A stretch of 64,000 bases of DNA from Bosea sp. Tri-49. Lineage in GTDB: Bacteria > Pseudomonadota > Alphaproteobacteria > Rhizobiales > Beijerinckiaceae. The stretch is from positions 868,001-932,000 of the forward strand of contig NZ_CP017946.1 in assembly GCF_003952665.1 (NCBI RefSeq), in the 5' to 3' direction. The position numbers and the translations under genes are program-made. Below, one piece after another: positions 53,223 to 61,687 of this stretch; position 1 is the stretch's first letter; every line of letters begins with the position of its first letter. Below the pieces are notes generated by a model that was given only the letters and a program-made list of their open reading frames with translations, searched no databases and was not told the DNA's origin.

Positions 53223-54338
53223 ATGACCATTCACGATCCTTCCGTCCCCGCGCTCTCCGTCTGGGTTGCGCTGGAGAGCCCCACCCATCACGTGCCCGGC
53301 GTCAACGGGATGATGGACCTTGTCGCCCGGGAGGTCGAAGGCCTGCCGATCGCCGTCGAGCGCATTCCCGGCCGCGACGGGCTCGGCGACAATCTGATCC
53401 TGCGCGCCGGCGTCCGGAATGGCGAGAAGGCGCTGGCGCTGATGTCGCATCTCGACACGGTCCACCCGGTCGGGACCAGCGCCAAGGACCTGCCGGTGCG
53501 GGTGGAGGGCGACCGGCTCTACGGCCCCGGCGTCTACGACATGAAGGGCGGCGCCTGGCTGGCGCTGCAGGCCTTCAAGGACGCGGCCAAGTCCGGCACG
53601 GTGCAGCGGCCGCTGGTCTTCCTGTTCACGCCGGATGAGGAGATCGGCTCGCCGACCTCTCGTACCCTGATCGAGGATATCGGCCGCGAGGCGATGGCGG
53701 TGCTGGTGACCGAGCCGGCGCGCGAGGGCGGCAAGATCGTCACCGCGCGCAAGGGCGTCGGCCGCTTCGAGGTGAAGCTCGAGGGCCGACCGGCGCATTC
53801 CGGCTCGCGCCATGCCGACGGCCGCAACGCCATCCGTGAGGCGGCGCACCAGATCCTCGCCATCGAGGGCATGACCGATTATGGCCGCGGCATCACCACG
53901 ACGGTGGCGCTGGTCGGCGGCGGCACGGCGGCGAACGTCATTCCGCAGCATGCCTGGTTCAGCGTCGACTGCCGCGTCACCACGGTGGCCGATGGCAAGA
54001 TCATGGAAGAGCGCATCCTCGGGCTGAAAACCCATGATCCGGATGTGAAGCTGACGATCACCGGCGGCATGAACCGGCCGCCTTACGAGAAGTCGGCGGA
54101 GGTTGCGGCGCTCTACGAGCAGGCGCGGGCGGTGGCGGCCAAGGTCGGCTTCGAGCTGCAGGATTGCCCGATGACCGGCGGCGGCTCCGACGGCAACTTC
54201 ACAGCGGCGCTCGGCATCCCGACGCTGGACGGGCTCGGCATTGACGGCGACGGCGCCCACACCTTGCAGGAATACGCGCTGATCTCCTCGATCGCGCCGC
54301 GCCGGGCGCTGATCAAGGGCCTGCTGGAGACGCTGTGA
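53223..54338 (+). CDS. M20-family metallocarboxypeptidase (CPG2-like)
   Basis: A 371-residue zinc peptidase. Ligand motifs are MSHLDTVHPVG (H and D), YDMKGG (bridging Asp), TPDEEIGS (catalytic Glu and ligand Glu), and the C-terminal GDGAHTLQEYAL His. The ALVGGG(T)AANVIP dimerisation domain follows. It resembles glutamate carboxypeptidase. No signal peptide is seen in this start (MTIHDP). An earlier in-frame ATG adds 23 residues. Confidence 0.9.
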   Translation: MTIHDPSVPALSVWVALESPTHHVPGVNGMMDLVAREVEGLPIAVERIPGRDGLGDNLILRAGVRNGEKALALMSHLDTVHPVGTSAKDLPVRVEGDRLYGPGVYDMKGGAWLALQAFKDAAKSGTVQRPLVFLFTPDEEIGSPTSRTLIEDIGREAMAVLVTEPAREGGKIVTARKGVGRFEVKLEGRPAHSGSRHADGRNAIREAAHQILAIEGMTDYGRGITTTVALVGGGTAANVIPQHAWFSVDCRVTTVADGKIMEERILGLKTHDPDVKLTITGGMNRPPYEKSAEVAALYEQARAVAAKVGFELQDCPMTGGGSDGNFTAALGIPTLDGLGIDGDGAHTLQEYALISSIAPRRALIKGLLETL

Positions 54339-54420
54339 GAGCGCCCCCCTTCCGTTAGCCGGACAAATCCGCTCTGATCACCCTCAAGGCCGTGCGACGG
54401 CCGGAGCGGAGGAGTGCGGC

Positions 54421-55599
54421 ATGAAGGGCTGGATCGCGGGAGTGCTGGGTGTCGTTGGCGTGATGGTGACGGGAATGGCGCAGGCGCAGGATCTGATCGT
54501 CGAGAAGAAGGTCTTCGAGCTGCCGAGCTACACCACCCAAGGCGGGCGCACGCTGAAGAACGTCAAGGTCGGTTGGGAGAGCTACGGCACGCTCAACGCC
54601 GACAAATCCAACGCGATCCTGATCTGCCATTTCTTCTCGGGCAATTCGCACGCCGCCGGCAAGTACGCGGCCGCCGATGCCGCGCCGGGCTATTGGGACG
54701 CGATCATCGGCCCGGGCAAGGCGATCGACACCAACAAATATTTCGTCATCGCTTCCGACACGCTGGTGAACCTCAACACCGGCGACCCCAAGACCACGAC
54801 CACCGGCCCGGCCTCGATCGATCCGGATACCAACAAGCCCTACGCGCTCGACTTTCCGGTCGTGACCATCGGCGATTTCGTCAATGTCCAGAAGGCTCTG
54901 GTCGAGAGTCTTGGCATCAAGAAGCTCGCCATGATCGCCGGTCCCTCGATGGGCGCGCTGCAGACCTATGAATGGGCGGCGAGCTATCCTGATATGGTCG
55001 GCAAGGCGATGGCGGTGATCGGCGCGGCCGAGGCCGACGCCCAGCTGATCGCCTGGCTCGACGTCTGGGCGGCGCCGATCCTGGTCGATCCGAACTGGAA
55101 CAAGGGCGACTATTACGGCAAGACGCCGCCCAATGCCGGCCTCGCCAAGGCGCTGACTGTCGTCACTCTGCAGGCCAATCACAGCGACTGGACCAATGGC
55201 ACCTTCGGCCGCCGCCCGGCCAAGGAGGGTGAGGATCCGGCCAAGGCGCTCGGCAACAAATTCCAGGTCCAGAGCATTTTGGACAATGCCGGCGAGGCCC
55301 GCGCCAAGGTCTCGGACGCCAACCATTTCCTCTATCTGGTCAAGGCCAACCAGCTCTATGCCGCCGGCGGCAAGTCGCTCGCCGATGCGATGAGCCGGAT
55401 CAAGGCGCCGCTGCTGATCATCAGCCAGCCCAAGGACCTGGTCTTCCCGGACGAGATGATCCAGCGCACCGTCGCCGAGGCGAAGAAGGCCGGGCGCGAC
55501 GTCAGCCACGCCACCATCCAGGGCACGCGCGGCCATCTCGACGGCGTGATCTCGATGAAGCAGGCCGAATCGACGGTGAAGGCCTTCCTGGAGAAGTGA
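54421..55599 (+). CDS. Exported MetX-like alpha/beta-hydrolase fold protein
   Basis: A 392-residue protein of the homoserine O-acetyltransferase (MetX) fold, but with a Sec signal (GVLGVVGVMVTGMAQA-Q), so it is probably periplasmic. Family blocks are NVKVGWESYGTLNADKSNAI, ILICHFFSGNSHAAG, the nucleophile elbow GPSMGALQTYEWA, the acid in SQPKDLVFPDEM and the histidine in GTRGHLDG. MetX proper is cytosolic, so an exported relative is likely a different acyltransferase or hydrolase. Its neighbours give no pathway. Confidence 0.83.
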   Translation: MKGWIAGVLGVVGVMVTGMAQAQDLIVEKKVFELPSYTTQGGRTLKNVKVGWESYGTLNADKSNAILICHFFSGNSHAAGKYAAADAAPGYWDAIIGPGKAIDTNKYFVIASDTLVNLNTGDPKTTTTGPASIDPDTNKPYALDFPVVTIGDFVNVQKALVESLGIKKLAMIAGPSMGALQTYEWAASYPDMVGKAMAVIGAAEADAQLIAWLDVWAAPILVDPNWNKGDYYGKTPPNAGLAKALTVVTLQANHSDWTNGTFGRRPAKEGEDPAKALGNKFQVQSILDNAGEARAKVSDANHFLYLVKANQLYAAGGKSLADAMSRIKAPLLIISQPKDLVFPDEMIQRTVAEAKKAGRDVSHATIQGTRGHLDGVISMKQAESTVKAFLEK

Positions 55600-55609
55600 G
55601 GCGGATCGC

Positions 55610-56056
55610 TTGAACGCGCCTGTCGTCACGCTCCGGGAGATCACGGCCGAGACCGTACGCACAATCTGTGAGCTCGAGCCGCATGAGGCGCAAAGCGGCT
55701 TCGTCGCGCCCAATGCGGTCTCGATCGCGCAGGCTCATTTCAATCCCGCCGCGGTGTTCCGGGCGATCTATGCCGGCGAGGAGCCAGTCGGCTTCATCAT
55801 GTGGCGGTCAGACGATGACTGCGCGAGCTGCTTCCTCTGGCGCTTCATGATCGACGGGCGTCACCAGGGCAAAGGCTATGGGCGCGAAGCGATCGCGCTC
55901 TGGCTGGAGGGCCTTCCACAGCAGGGATACACGCTCGCAACGCTGAGCTATGTGCCCGGCGATGGCGGGCCGCACGCCTTCTACCTGGCGCAAGGGTTTC
56001 GGGACACGGGCGAGACCCGCGCCAATGGCGAAAGGCTGATGGAACTGGCGCTGTAA
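55610..56056 (+). CDS. GNAT-family N-acetyltransferase, polyamine-acetylase-like
   Basis: A 148-residue acetyltransferase. The acetyl-CoA loop is GRHQGKGYGREAIAL, and the N-terminal block GFVAPNAVSIAQAHFNPAAV with EPVGFIMWR resembles BltD/diamine N-acetyltransferases, so spermidine or another amine is a reasonable guess. A TTG start 10 bp after the MetX-like gene is used; no better ATG exists before the conserved region. Confidence 0.8.
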   Translation: MNAPVVTLREITAETVRTICELEPHEAQSGFVAPNAVSIAQAHFNPAAVFRAIYAGEEPVGFIMWRSDDDCASCFLWRFMIDGRHQGKGYGREAIALWLEGLPQQGYTLATLSYVPGDGGPHAFYLAQGFRDTGETRANGERLMELAL

Positions 56057-56060
56057 GGGC

Positions 56061-56594
56061 CTAGGTCAGGAGAGGCTGCTCGGGCGCGTCCGCGACGGTT
56101 CCGACGAGGCGCTCGAACACGAAGCCATGCTTCAGCGCGTAGTGCTCGACCATGTCGGCGAGATAAGCGCGCCGGCCGAGTTGGGAGCGCAGCGCTGCAT
56201 AGGGGCTCGCAGTGTCGATGGCGCGCAGCGCCTGGCGCCCCAGCTTCTCGTCGATGACGGTGATGGCGTCGGCCGCCTTGAGCGAATCCGCAAGTAGGGA
56301 ATCTGCCTCGATGCCGGTGCGGTGGTCATGGGCGGCGATCGCGTGCTGGGCTTCGGGTGGAATGCGGTCACCAAGCCATTCCACCGCCAGCGGGCCATGC
56401 CGGCTCCAGTCGCCGTGAACCTCGAAGAAATCGAGATCATGGCAGAGGCCGACCACCTCCCAGAGCGCGGCCGGCTGCGACAGCGCCTCCGCGAGCCTGC
56501 GCATGACATGGGCGACGACGCGCGAATGGTTGGCCCGCGGCGCATCGCCGAGATGCTGCGCGACCAACGCGTTCGCCTCGGCAATGCTCAGCAT
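56061..56594 (-). CDS. HD-domain protein (putative metal-dependent phosphohydrolase)
   Basis: A 177-residue single HD domain. HSRVVAHVMRRLA gives the first His, LCHDLDFFEVHGD the HD pair, and AIAAHDHRTGIE further His ligands. Family members hydrolyse nucleotides or phosphate esters. The substrate is unknown. It is convergent with the GNAT gene (four bp gap) and follows the GlxA-type regulator on the same strand by 56 bp. Confidence 0.82.
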   Translation of the reverse strand: MLSIAEANALVAQHLGDAPRANHSRVVAHVMRRLAEALSQPAALWEVVGLCHDLDFFEVHGDWSRHGPLAVEWLGDRIPPEAQHAIAAHDHRTGIEADSLLADSLKAADAITVIDEKLGRQALRAIDTASPYAALRSQLGRRAYLADMVEHYALKHGFVFERLVGTVADAPEQPLLT

Positions 56595-56650
56595 GCGAAT
56601 TCCTGCGCAGTCTCGGGGCCGTCAAAGCCGACCATAGTGCAGATCCGGCG

Positions 56651-57613
56651 CTATCCCGCAAAGCGCTCGCGATAGGCCTGCGGGCTGGCTCCGAGCCGGC
56701 GCAGGAAGGCGCGGCGCAAGGTCTCCTCGGAGCCGAAGCCGCAGCGGCGACCGGCCTGGGCGACCGGGAGCCCCTGTTCGAGCAGGCGGCGCGCCGTCTC
56801 GATCCTGATCTCCTCGACGGCGCGGGCCGGGGTGCGGCCTGTCGCCTGGCGATAATGCCGGGCGAAGCTGCGCAGGCTCATATTCGCCTCGCCTGCCAGC
56901 CGCTCCAGCGAGAGATCGCCGCGCAGGTTCTCGACGATCCAGCCGTGCAGGCGGTCGAAACGCTCGTCCTTCTCCTGCAAGGTCAGCGCGGCGCTGAACT
57001 GGGCCTGGCCGCCGGGGCGCTTCAGGAAGACGACGAGCTGGCGGGCGATGGCAAGCGCCGGCTCGCGGCCGAGATCGGCCTCGACCAGCGCCAGAGCCAG
57101 GTCGATCCCGGCGGTGACGCCGGCCGAAGTCCAGACCGCGCCGTCGCGGATATAGATCGGATCGGGCTCGAGCCGCACGGAAGGGAACATCGCCGCGAAT
57201 TCGGCGCAGCGGCCCCAATGCGTCACGGCGCGCTTGCCGTCGAGCAGCCCGGCCGCAGCGAGCAGGAAAGCGCCGCTGCAGACAGAGGCGACGCGCTCGG
57301 CCGCCGAGGCACGCTGCCTGACCCAGGCGACCAGGGCCGCATCGCGGCAGGCGGCGTTGACGCCATAGCCGCCGGCGACGACCAGCGTGTGCAGCGGCGC
57401 GGTCGGCTCGGGAAGCGGGGCTGCACCGAGTTCGAGCCTTGCGCTCGTGACGACACGGCTTTCGGCCGCGACGACCGCGGTTTCATAGGGCAGGGGCAGG
57501 CCGGCGAGATGAGCGAGGTCGTTGGCGGTGGCGAAGACCTGCAAGGGCCCGGCGACGTCGAGCAATTGCCCGCCGGGGAAAGTCAGGATCTCGATGCGGC
57601 GCATGTTTGGCAT
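56651..57613 (-). CDS. GlxA-type transcriptional regulator (DJ-1/PfpI domain plus AraC HTH)
   Basis: A 320-residue regulator. Residues about 5-190 form a DJ-1/PfpI-like domain with the elbow cysteine in SVCSGAFLLA. Residues about 215-320 are an AraC-type double helix-turn-helix (LERLAGEANMSLRSFARHYR, ... RRCGFGSEETLRRAFLRRLG). The catalytic-looking domain probably senses a small molecule. It is divergent from an isonitrile hydratase-like DJ-1 gene, its likely target. Confidence 0.9.
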   Translation of the reverse strand: MPNMRRIEILTFPGGQLLDVAGPLQVFATANDLAHLAGLPLPYETAVVAAESRVVTSARLELGAAPLPEPTAPLHTLVVAGGYGVNAACRDAALVAWVRQRASAAERVASVCSGAFLLAAAGLLDGKRAVTHWGRCAEFAAMFPSVRLEPDPIYIRDGAVWTSAGVTAGIDLALALVEADLGREPALAIARQLVVFLKRPGGQAQFSAALTLQEKDERFDRLHGWIVENLRGDLSLERLAGEANMSLRSFARHYRQATGRTPARAVEEIRIETARRLLEQGLPVAQAGRRCGFGSEETLRRAFLRRLGASPQAYRERFAG

Positions 57614-57687
57614 GAAGCGAGGGGTGCTTGGCAGTTCGGCCAGAGCTTTGCGCGCTAGGCTGCTCCCGTCAATCAGGAGATCGCCCT

Positions 57688-58353
57688 ATGTCCCTCAGCT
57701 TCGGCATCCTCGTCTTTCCGCAAGTCCAGCAGCTCGACCTGACTGGTCCCTATGAGGTCTTCGCCTCAGCCAAGGGTGCGCAGGTGCACCTGATCTGGAA
57801 GGACACGGCGCCGCTCAAGGCCGCGACCGGACTGACGCTGACGCCGACCACGACCTTCGCCGAGTGCCCGCCGCTCGACGTGCTTTGCGTGCCGGGCGGC
57901 AGCGGGGTCAACCCGCTGCTGACTGACGAGGTCGTTCTCGCTTTCCTACGCGAGCGGGCCGGGCAGGTGCGCTATCTCACCTCGGTCTGCACGGGATCGC
58001 TGGTGCTCGGTATGGCCGGATTGCTGAAAGGCAAGCGCGCGACCAGCCACTGGAACGCCCATGATCTGCTGGCGCGCTTCGGCGCCATCCCGACCGAGGG
58101 GCGCGTGGTGCGCGACGGCAATCTGATCACGGCGGGCGGCGTCACCTCCGGCATCGATTTCGGGCTGAGCGTGATCGCCGAGCTGCTCGGCGAGGAGGAG
58201 GCGCAGGTGATCCAGCTCTCGCTCGAATATGCACCGCAGCCGCCCTTCCGGGCCGGCACGCCGCAGGAGGCACCGGCCGCCATTCTGGCTGCGGCAAGGC
58301 AGCGCCTTGCCGGCTCGCGCGCTGCGCGCGAAAAGCTGCTGGCGGCGCTCTAG
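57688..58353 (+). CDS. inhA: DJ-1/PfpI-family protein, probable isonitrile hydratase
   Basis: A 221-residue member of the ThiJ/PfpI fold. The nucleophile elbow gives C101-T102 in TSVCTGSL, and the N-terminus gives D17 in QQLDLTGPYEVF. Position-for-position these match the residues I recall as important in the Pseudomonas isonitrile hydratase (D17, C101, T102). That enzyme converts isonitriles to N-substituted formamides. The AATCAGGAGATCG ribosome site supports ATG 57688. Divergent GlxA-type regulator upstream. Confidence 0.8.
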   Translation: MSLSFGILVFPQVQQLDLTGPYEVFASAKGAQVHLIWKDTAPLKAATGLTLTPTTTFAECPPLDVLCVPGGSGVNPLLTDEVVLAFLRERAGQVRYLTSVCTGSLVLGMAGLLKGKRATSHWNAHDLLARFGAIPTEGRVVRDGNLITAGGVTSGIDFGLSVIAELLGEEEAQVIQLSLEYAPQPPFRAGTPQEAPAAILAAARQRLAGSRAAREKLLAAL

Positions 58354-58377
58354 CCGCGCGAGGCGGAGATCGCGGGC

Positions 58378-58725
58378 ATGGCCGACGAGCGCAGCATTCT
58401 CCTGTTTTCCTATGGCACGCTGCAGCAGGAGAACGTCCAGCTGTCCTCGTTCGGGCGGCTGCTCGACGGCCATGACGACACGATGCCGGGCTTTGCCCAG
58501 ACCATGCTGGAGATCACCGATCCCGAGGTGATCCGCACCAGCGGCAAGCGTTTCCATCCGGTGGTGGCGCCGAGCGACGATCCGGCCGACAGCGTGCCCG
58601 GCAAGGTCTTCAGCATCAGCGCGGAGGAGCTCGCGGCGGCCGATCGCTACGAGGTCGCCGACTACAAGCGGATCAGCGTCCGGCTGGCCTCGGGCAAGGA
58701 GGCGTTCGTCTACGTCAAGGCATAG
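58378..58725 (+). CDS. Gamma-glutamylcyclotransferase-fold (AIG2-like) protein
   Basis: A 115-residue protein. The family motif YGTLQ (residues 12-16) and the acidic catalytic position near VFSISAEELAAADRYE match the GGCT/AIG2 fold. These act on gamma-glutamyl amides or as small amide cyclases. The ATG is 24 bp after the inhA stop, so they may be one transcript. Confidence 0.82.
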   Translation: MADERSILLFSYGTLQQENVQLSSFGRLLDGHDDTMPGFAQTMLEITDPEVIRTSGKRFHPVVAPSDDPADSVPGKVFSISAEELAAADRYEVADYKRISVRLASGKEAFVYVKA

Positions 58726-58813
58726 CTGTGCCGGATCGGCTTCGGCGGCGCCGCTCTCGCTGGCGCCGCACGCCGTTTTGCTCCGCCAGGCCGGCTGCGC
58801 GGAAGATTCTTCA

Positions 58814-58883
58814 CGCGAGAACAGTAACTTGAGCATGTTCTCGCGCTGCGAAAATGATACCTGTTCCTGCTGGGCATGCTCAA
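58814..58883 (+). promoter_or_regulatory. Leader with two mutually exclusive hairpins before the DUF2946-like gene
   Basis: Hairpin 1: arms CGCGAGAACA (58814-58823) and TGTTCTCGCG (58836-58845), 12-nt loop. Hairpin 2: arms TTGAGCATG (58829-58837) and CATGCTCAA (58875-58883). The arms share 58836-58837 and hairpin 2's 5' arm lies in hairpin 1's loop, so the two cannot form together. Hairpin 2 contains the ATG at 58876. This is the geometry of a translational on/off switch. Ligand or signal unknown; copper or iron would fit the genes. Confidence 0.5.
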
Positions 58884-59286
58884 AGGGACCGCGCTCTTGA
58901 TCGCAAGCAGGAACAGCCGGGCGAGACATTGGGTCGCGATCATCGCGGCCTATGTGCTCGTGCTGCAGGGCCTGTTTGGCGCCGCGGTATCGGGGCAAAG
59001 CCTTGCGCCGGCGCTGCTTGACCGAACCATCCACCTTACCTTGTGCGCGCCGGGCGCCGAAAGCGTTCCGCTGCCGGGCGAGGAGCCCGCGCCGCATCTG
59101 CCAGCCTGCTGCCTGCTTGGCTGCTCTTGGCTCGGCGCGGCCTATGCGCCGCCGGACCGGACGGCTTCCTTCGAGGAATCGGCGCCTCGCATCGGGATCG
59201 TCCGCTTCGACGACCTGACAGTGCCGCCATTGCCGGGACAGGAGCGGCTGGCTGCTCGTCCCAGAGGACCTCCTCTCCAGACCTGA
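58876..59286 (+). CDS. DUF2946-like small secreted or membrane protein
   Basis: A 136-residue protein. The N-terminus is basic and then hydrophobic (HWVAIIAAYVLVLQGLFGAA). The middle has a cysteine/histidine cluster (TLCAPGAE, HLPACCLLGCS) like the small Cys-rich DUF2946 proteins found beside copper- and iron-uptake genes. Its start codon lies in hairpin 2 of the leader at 58814-58883. It precedes a PepSY protein by about 100 bp. Confidence 0.6.
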   Translation: MLKGTALLIASRNSRARHWVAIIAAYVLVLQGLFGAAVSGQSLAPALLDRTIHLTLCAPGAESVPLPGEEPAPHLPACCLLGCSWLGAAYAPPDRTASFEESAPRIGIVRFDDLTVPPLPGQERLAARPRGPPLQT

Positions 59287-59387
59287 CGCCGCAGTGGCCC
59301 TGAAGGCCGCCCCGTCGCAACGACCGAACGTCCGCCCGGCTCGGAGATGCTGGCGGAGTGTCGGCAGGTCTATCGAGGAACCCAGCA

Positions 59388-60773
59388 ATGACCGCTCACG
59401 CGGATGTCCAGACGCGCGCCGATGCCGGCCGCGCCCTCGCATTATCGTCCGAATTCAAGGCCTTCATCGGAAGGCTGCACTTCTATGCCGGCCTATTCGT
59501 CGGCCCTTTCATCCTGGTCGCGGCGCTGACTGGCACGCTCTATGTGCTGACGCCGCAGATCGAGAACCTGCTCTATCGCGAGCAATTGACCGCGACGACG
59601 GCGGGCGAGCCCGCTTCGCTCGCCGCGCAGGTTGCCGCGGCGCGCAAGCATATCGGCGAGGGGCCGCGCTTCTTCGCCATCCGTCCCGCCCCGCGGCTCG
59701 GCGAGACGACGCGCGTGATGTTCGCGCAACCGGGCCTGGGGGACTCCGAAAGCCGGGCGATCTTCATCGATCCGGTCTCGCTGGCGATCAAGGGCGACCT
59801 CACCGTCTACGGCACCAGCGGCATCCTGCCGTTCCGGACGCAGCTCGACTACCTCCACCGCAACCTGCTGCTCGGCGAGTTCGGGCGCAATTACAGCGAG
59901 CTGGCGGCGTCCTGGCTCTGGGCGGTGGTGCTCGGCGGTGTGCTGATGTGGTTCTGGCGGCGCAACCCTCGAGCGGCCGAGCGGGCGCGCGCCAATCCGG
60001 CGCTGCGCGACCGGCGCTGGCATGGCTTGATCGGGCTGACGCTCTCGCTCGGTCTCGTCTTCTTGTCGACCACCGGGTTGACCTGGTCGAAATATGCAGG
60101 TGACCGGATCGACGCGCTGCGGGCCAGCTTCGGTTGGGTCACACCCTCGGTCTCGCTGAAGCTCGGCGCCACGCCTGCGGCCGACGAGCATGCCCATCAC
60201 GGTGGCAGCGGGCAGGGTACTGCTATGACAGCGCTCGGCAGCATTGGGCAACTCGACGCCGCGCTCGCCGCGGCGAAGGCCGCCGGCATCGATTCCCCGC
60301 ATGTCGAGATGCGGCCGCCGCGCGGCGAAGGCCAGGCCTGGCTGGTGCGGGAGTATGACCGCAACTGGCCGACGCAGGTCGATACGGTCGCGCTCGATCC
60401 GCGCGATCTCTCGGTGGTCAGCCGGGCCGATTTCGAGACCTTCCCGCTGATCGCCAAGCTGATCCGCTGGGGCATCGACGCCCATATGGGCATCCTGTTC
60501 GGCTGGCCGAACCAGCTCCTGATGGCGGGACTCGGCATCGCGCTGATGGTGACGACGCTGCTCGGCTACCGGATCTGGTGGCGCCAGCGGCCGGCGCCGG
60601 GCTCGCTGCCGCGCACGCTTGTCCAGGCCTGGCTGCGGCTCGGCTGGGCGGGCAGGGCGATAGTCGTTGTCGTCGCGGCGTGGGTGGGCTGGGCGTTGCC
60701 ATTGGTCGGCGTCAGCCTCATGGCCTTCCTGCTCGTCGACCTCGCGCGCTGGCGGCTGGCGCGAGCAGCTTGA
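59388..60773 (+). CDS. PepSY-domain membrane protein (PiuB-like iron-uptake family)
   Basis: A 461-residue membrane protein with about five helices. It has an N-terminal helix (GRLHFYAGLFVGPFILVAAL, TGTLYVLTPQIE), a periplasmic PepSY-like loop, histidine-rich segment DEHAHHGGSG and a C-terminal helix block (NQLLMAGLGIALMVTTLLGY, RIWWRQRP). The family is linked to siderophore-iron or heme uptake and ferric reductase activity, usually beside a TonB receptor, which is not in this window. ATG 59388 is used as the first in-frame ATG giving a family-like N-terminus. Confidence 0.83.
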   Translation: MTAHADVQTRADAGRALALSSEFKAFIGRLHFYAGLFVGPFILVAALTGTLYVLTPQIENLLYREQLTATTAGEPASLAAQVAAARKHIGEGPRFFAIRPAPRLGETTRVMFAQPGLGDSESRAIFIDPVSLAIKGDLTVYGTSGILPFRTQLDYLHRNLLLGEFGRNYSELAASWLWAVVLGGVLMWFWRRNPRAAERARANPALRDRRWHGLIGLTLSLGLVFLSTTGLTWSKYAGDRIDALRASFGWVTPSVSLKLGATPAADEHAHHGGSGQGTAMTALGSIGQLDAALAAAKAAGIDSPHVEMRPPRGEGQAWLVREYDRNWPTQVDTVALDPRDLSVVSRADFETFPLIAKLIRWGIDAHMGILFGWPNQLLMAGLGIALMVTTLLGYRIWWRQRPAPGSLPRTLVQAWLRLGWAGRAIVVVVAAWVGWALPLVGVSLMAFLLVDLARWRLARAA

Positions 60774-60782
60774 ACCAACGTC

Positions 60783-60809
60783 GATCCGGGGCGGCTCAGC
60801 CGCTCCGGA
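60783..60809. terminator. Imperfect hairpin across convergent stop codons
   Basis: GATCCGG-GGCGGCT-C-AGCCGCT-CCGGATC pairs between the PepSY stop and the last codons of the convergent marC-like gene, overlapping the latter's stop codon. A bidirectional terminator is likely. Confidence 0.45.
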
Positions 60810-61428
60810 TCACGGCACGCACCCCGTCGATGACGAACTGCACCGCCAGCGCCGCCAGAATGACGCCAAGCAGGCGGGTCAGCACGACATTGCCGGTGAC
60901 GCCGAGCAGGCGCGCGATCGGCACCGCCAGGAAGAAGACGACGAGGCAGGACAGGATCACCAGCCCGCAGATCACCGCGAGCGAGGAGAGCATCGCGATG
61001 TCGCCGTTGGCACGGCCAGCGAGCAGCATCATCGCGGTCAGCGCGCCCGGGCCTGCCATCAGCGGGATCGCCAGCGGGAAGGCGGCGACGTTGCGGATAT
61101 GGTCCTGGGTGATCGCGGTCTCGGCGGTCTGCTGCTTGCGCTCGTTGCGGCGCTCGAACACCATCTCGAACGAGATCCAGAACAGCAGCAGGCCGCCGGC
61201 GATGCGGAAGGCCGGCAGCGAGACGCCGAGCGCCTTCAGGACGACGTCGCCGGCGAGCCCGAAGAAGGCCATGATGCAGAAGGCGATGATGCAGGCGCGA
61301 ACCGCGACCTGCCGGCGCTCGCTCTCCGACATACCGCGCGTCAGCGACAGGAAGATCGGTGCCAGGCCCGGCGGATCGAGCGTGACCAGCAGGGTCACGA
61401 GCGCGGAGGAGAGATATTCGGCGAACAT
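60796..61428 (-). CDS. MarC-family integral membrane protein
   Basis: A 210-residue protein with six hydrophobic segments. The N-terminus ALVTLLVTLDPPGLAPIFLS and the paired block IPLMAGPGALTAMM (the two half-motifs DP-x-G and GPG) mark the MarC/UPF0056 family. The once proposed role in multidrug resistance is not supported experimentally in E. coli. ATG 61428 is used. Convergent with PepSY gene. Confidence 0.9.
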   Translation of the reverse strand: MFAEYLSSALVTLLVTLDPPGLAPIFLSLTRGMSESERRQVAVRACIIAFCIMAFFGLAGDVVLKALGVSLPAFRIAGGLLLFWISFEMVFERRNERKQQTAETAITQDHIRNVAAFPLAIPLMAGPGALTAMMLLAGRANGDIAMLSSLAVICGLVILSCLVVFFLAVPIARLLGVTGNVVLTRLLGVILAALAVQFVIDGVRAVIRSG

Positions 61429-61687
61429 GTCTCTCCCCGAGCTTATTGCTCTGCTCTTGCGGGCCCTGATGGTTTCGGCAGGACGCCTGTCTCCATCGTA
61501 GTGCCCAACGTGTCGCGATGGAAACCGGGTTTGCGCCGCCGGCGGGGCTTGTCCAGTCCGATTGTGCTGGTGTGACGACGCGGAAGCCGAGACCTGGCCG
61601 CGCCCTCCTGGCGTCAGTTGCGCGACGCGCTGGGATTCGCGAGCATCCTGCATGCGCGGCCGTGGGCCGCCGAGCCGGAGCATCGAG

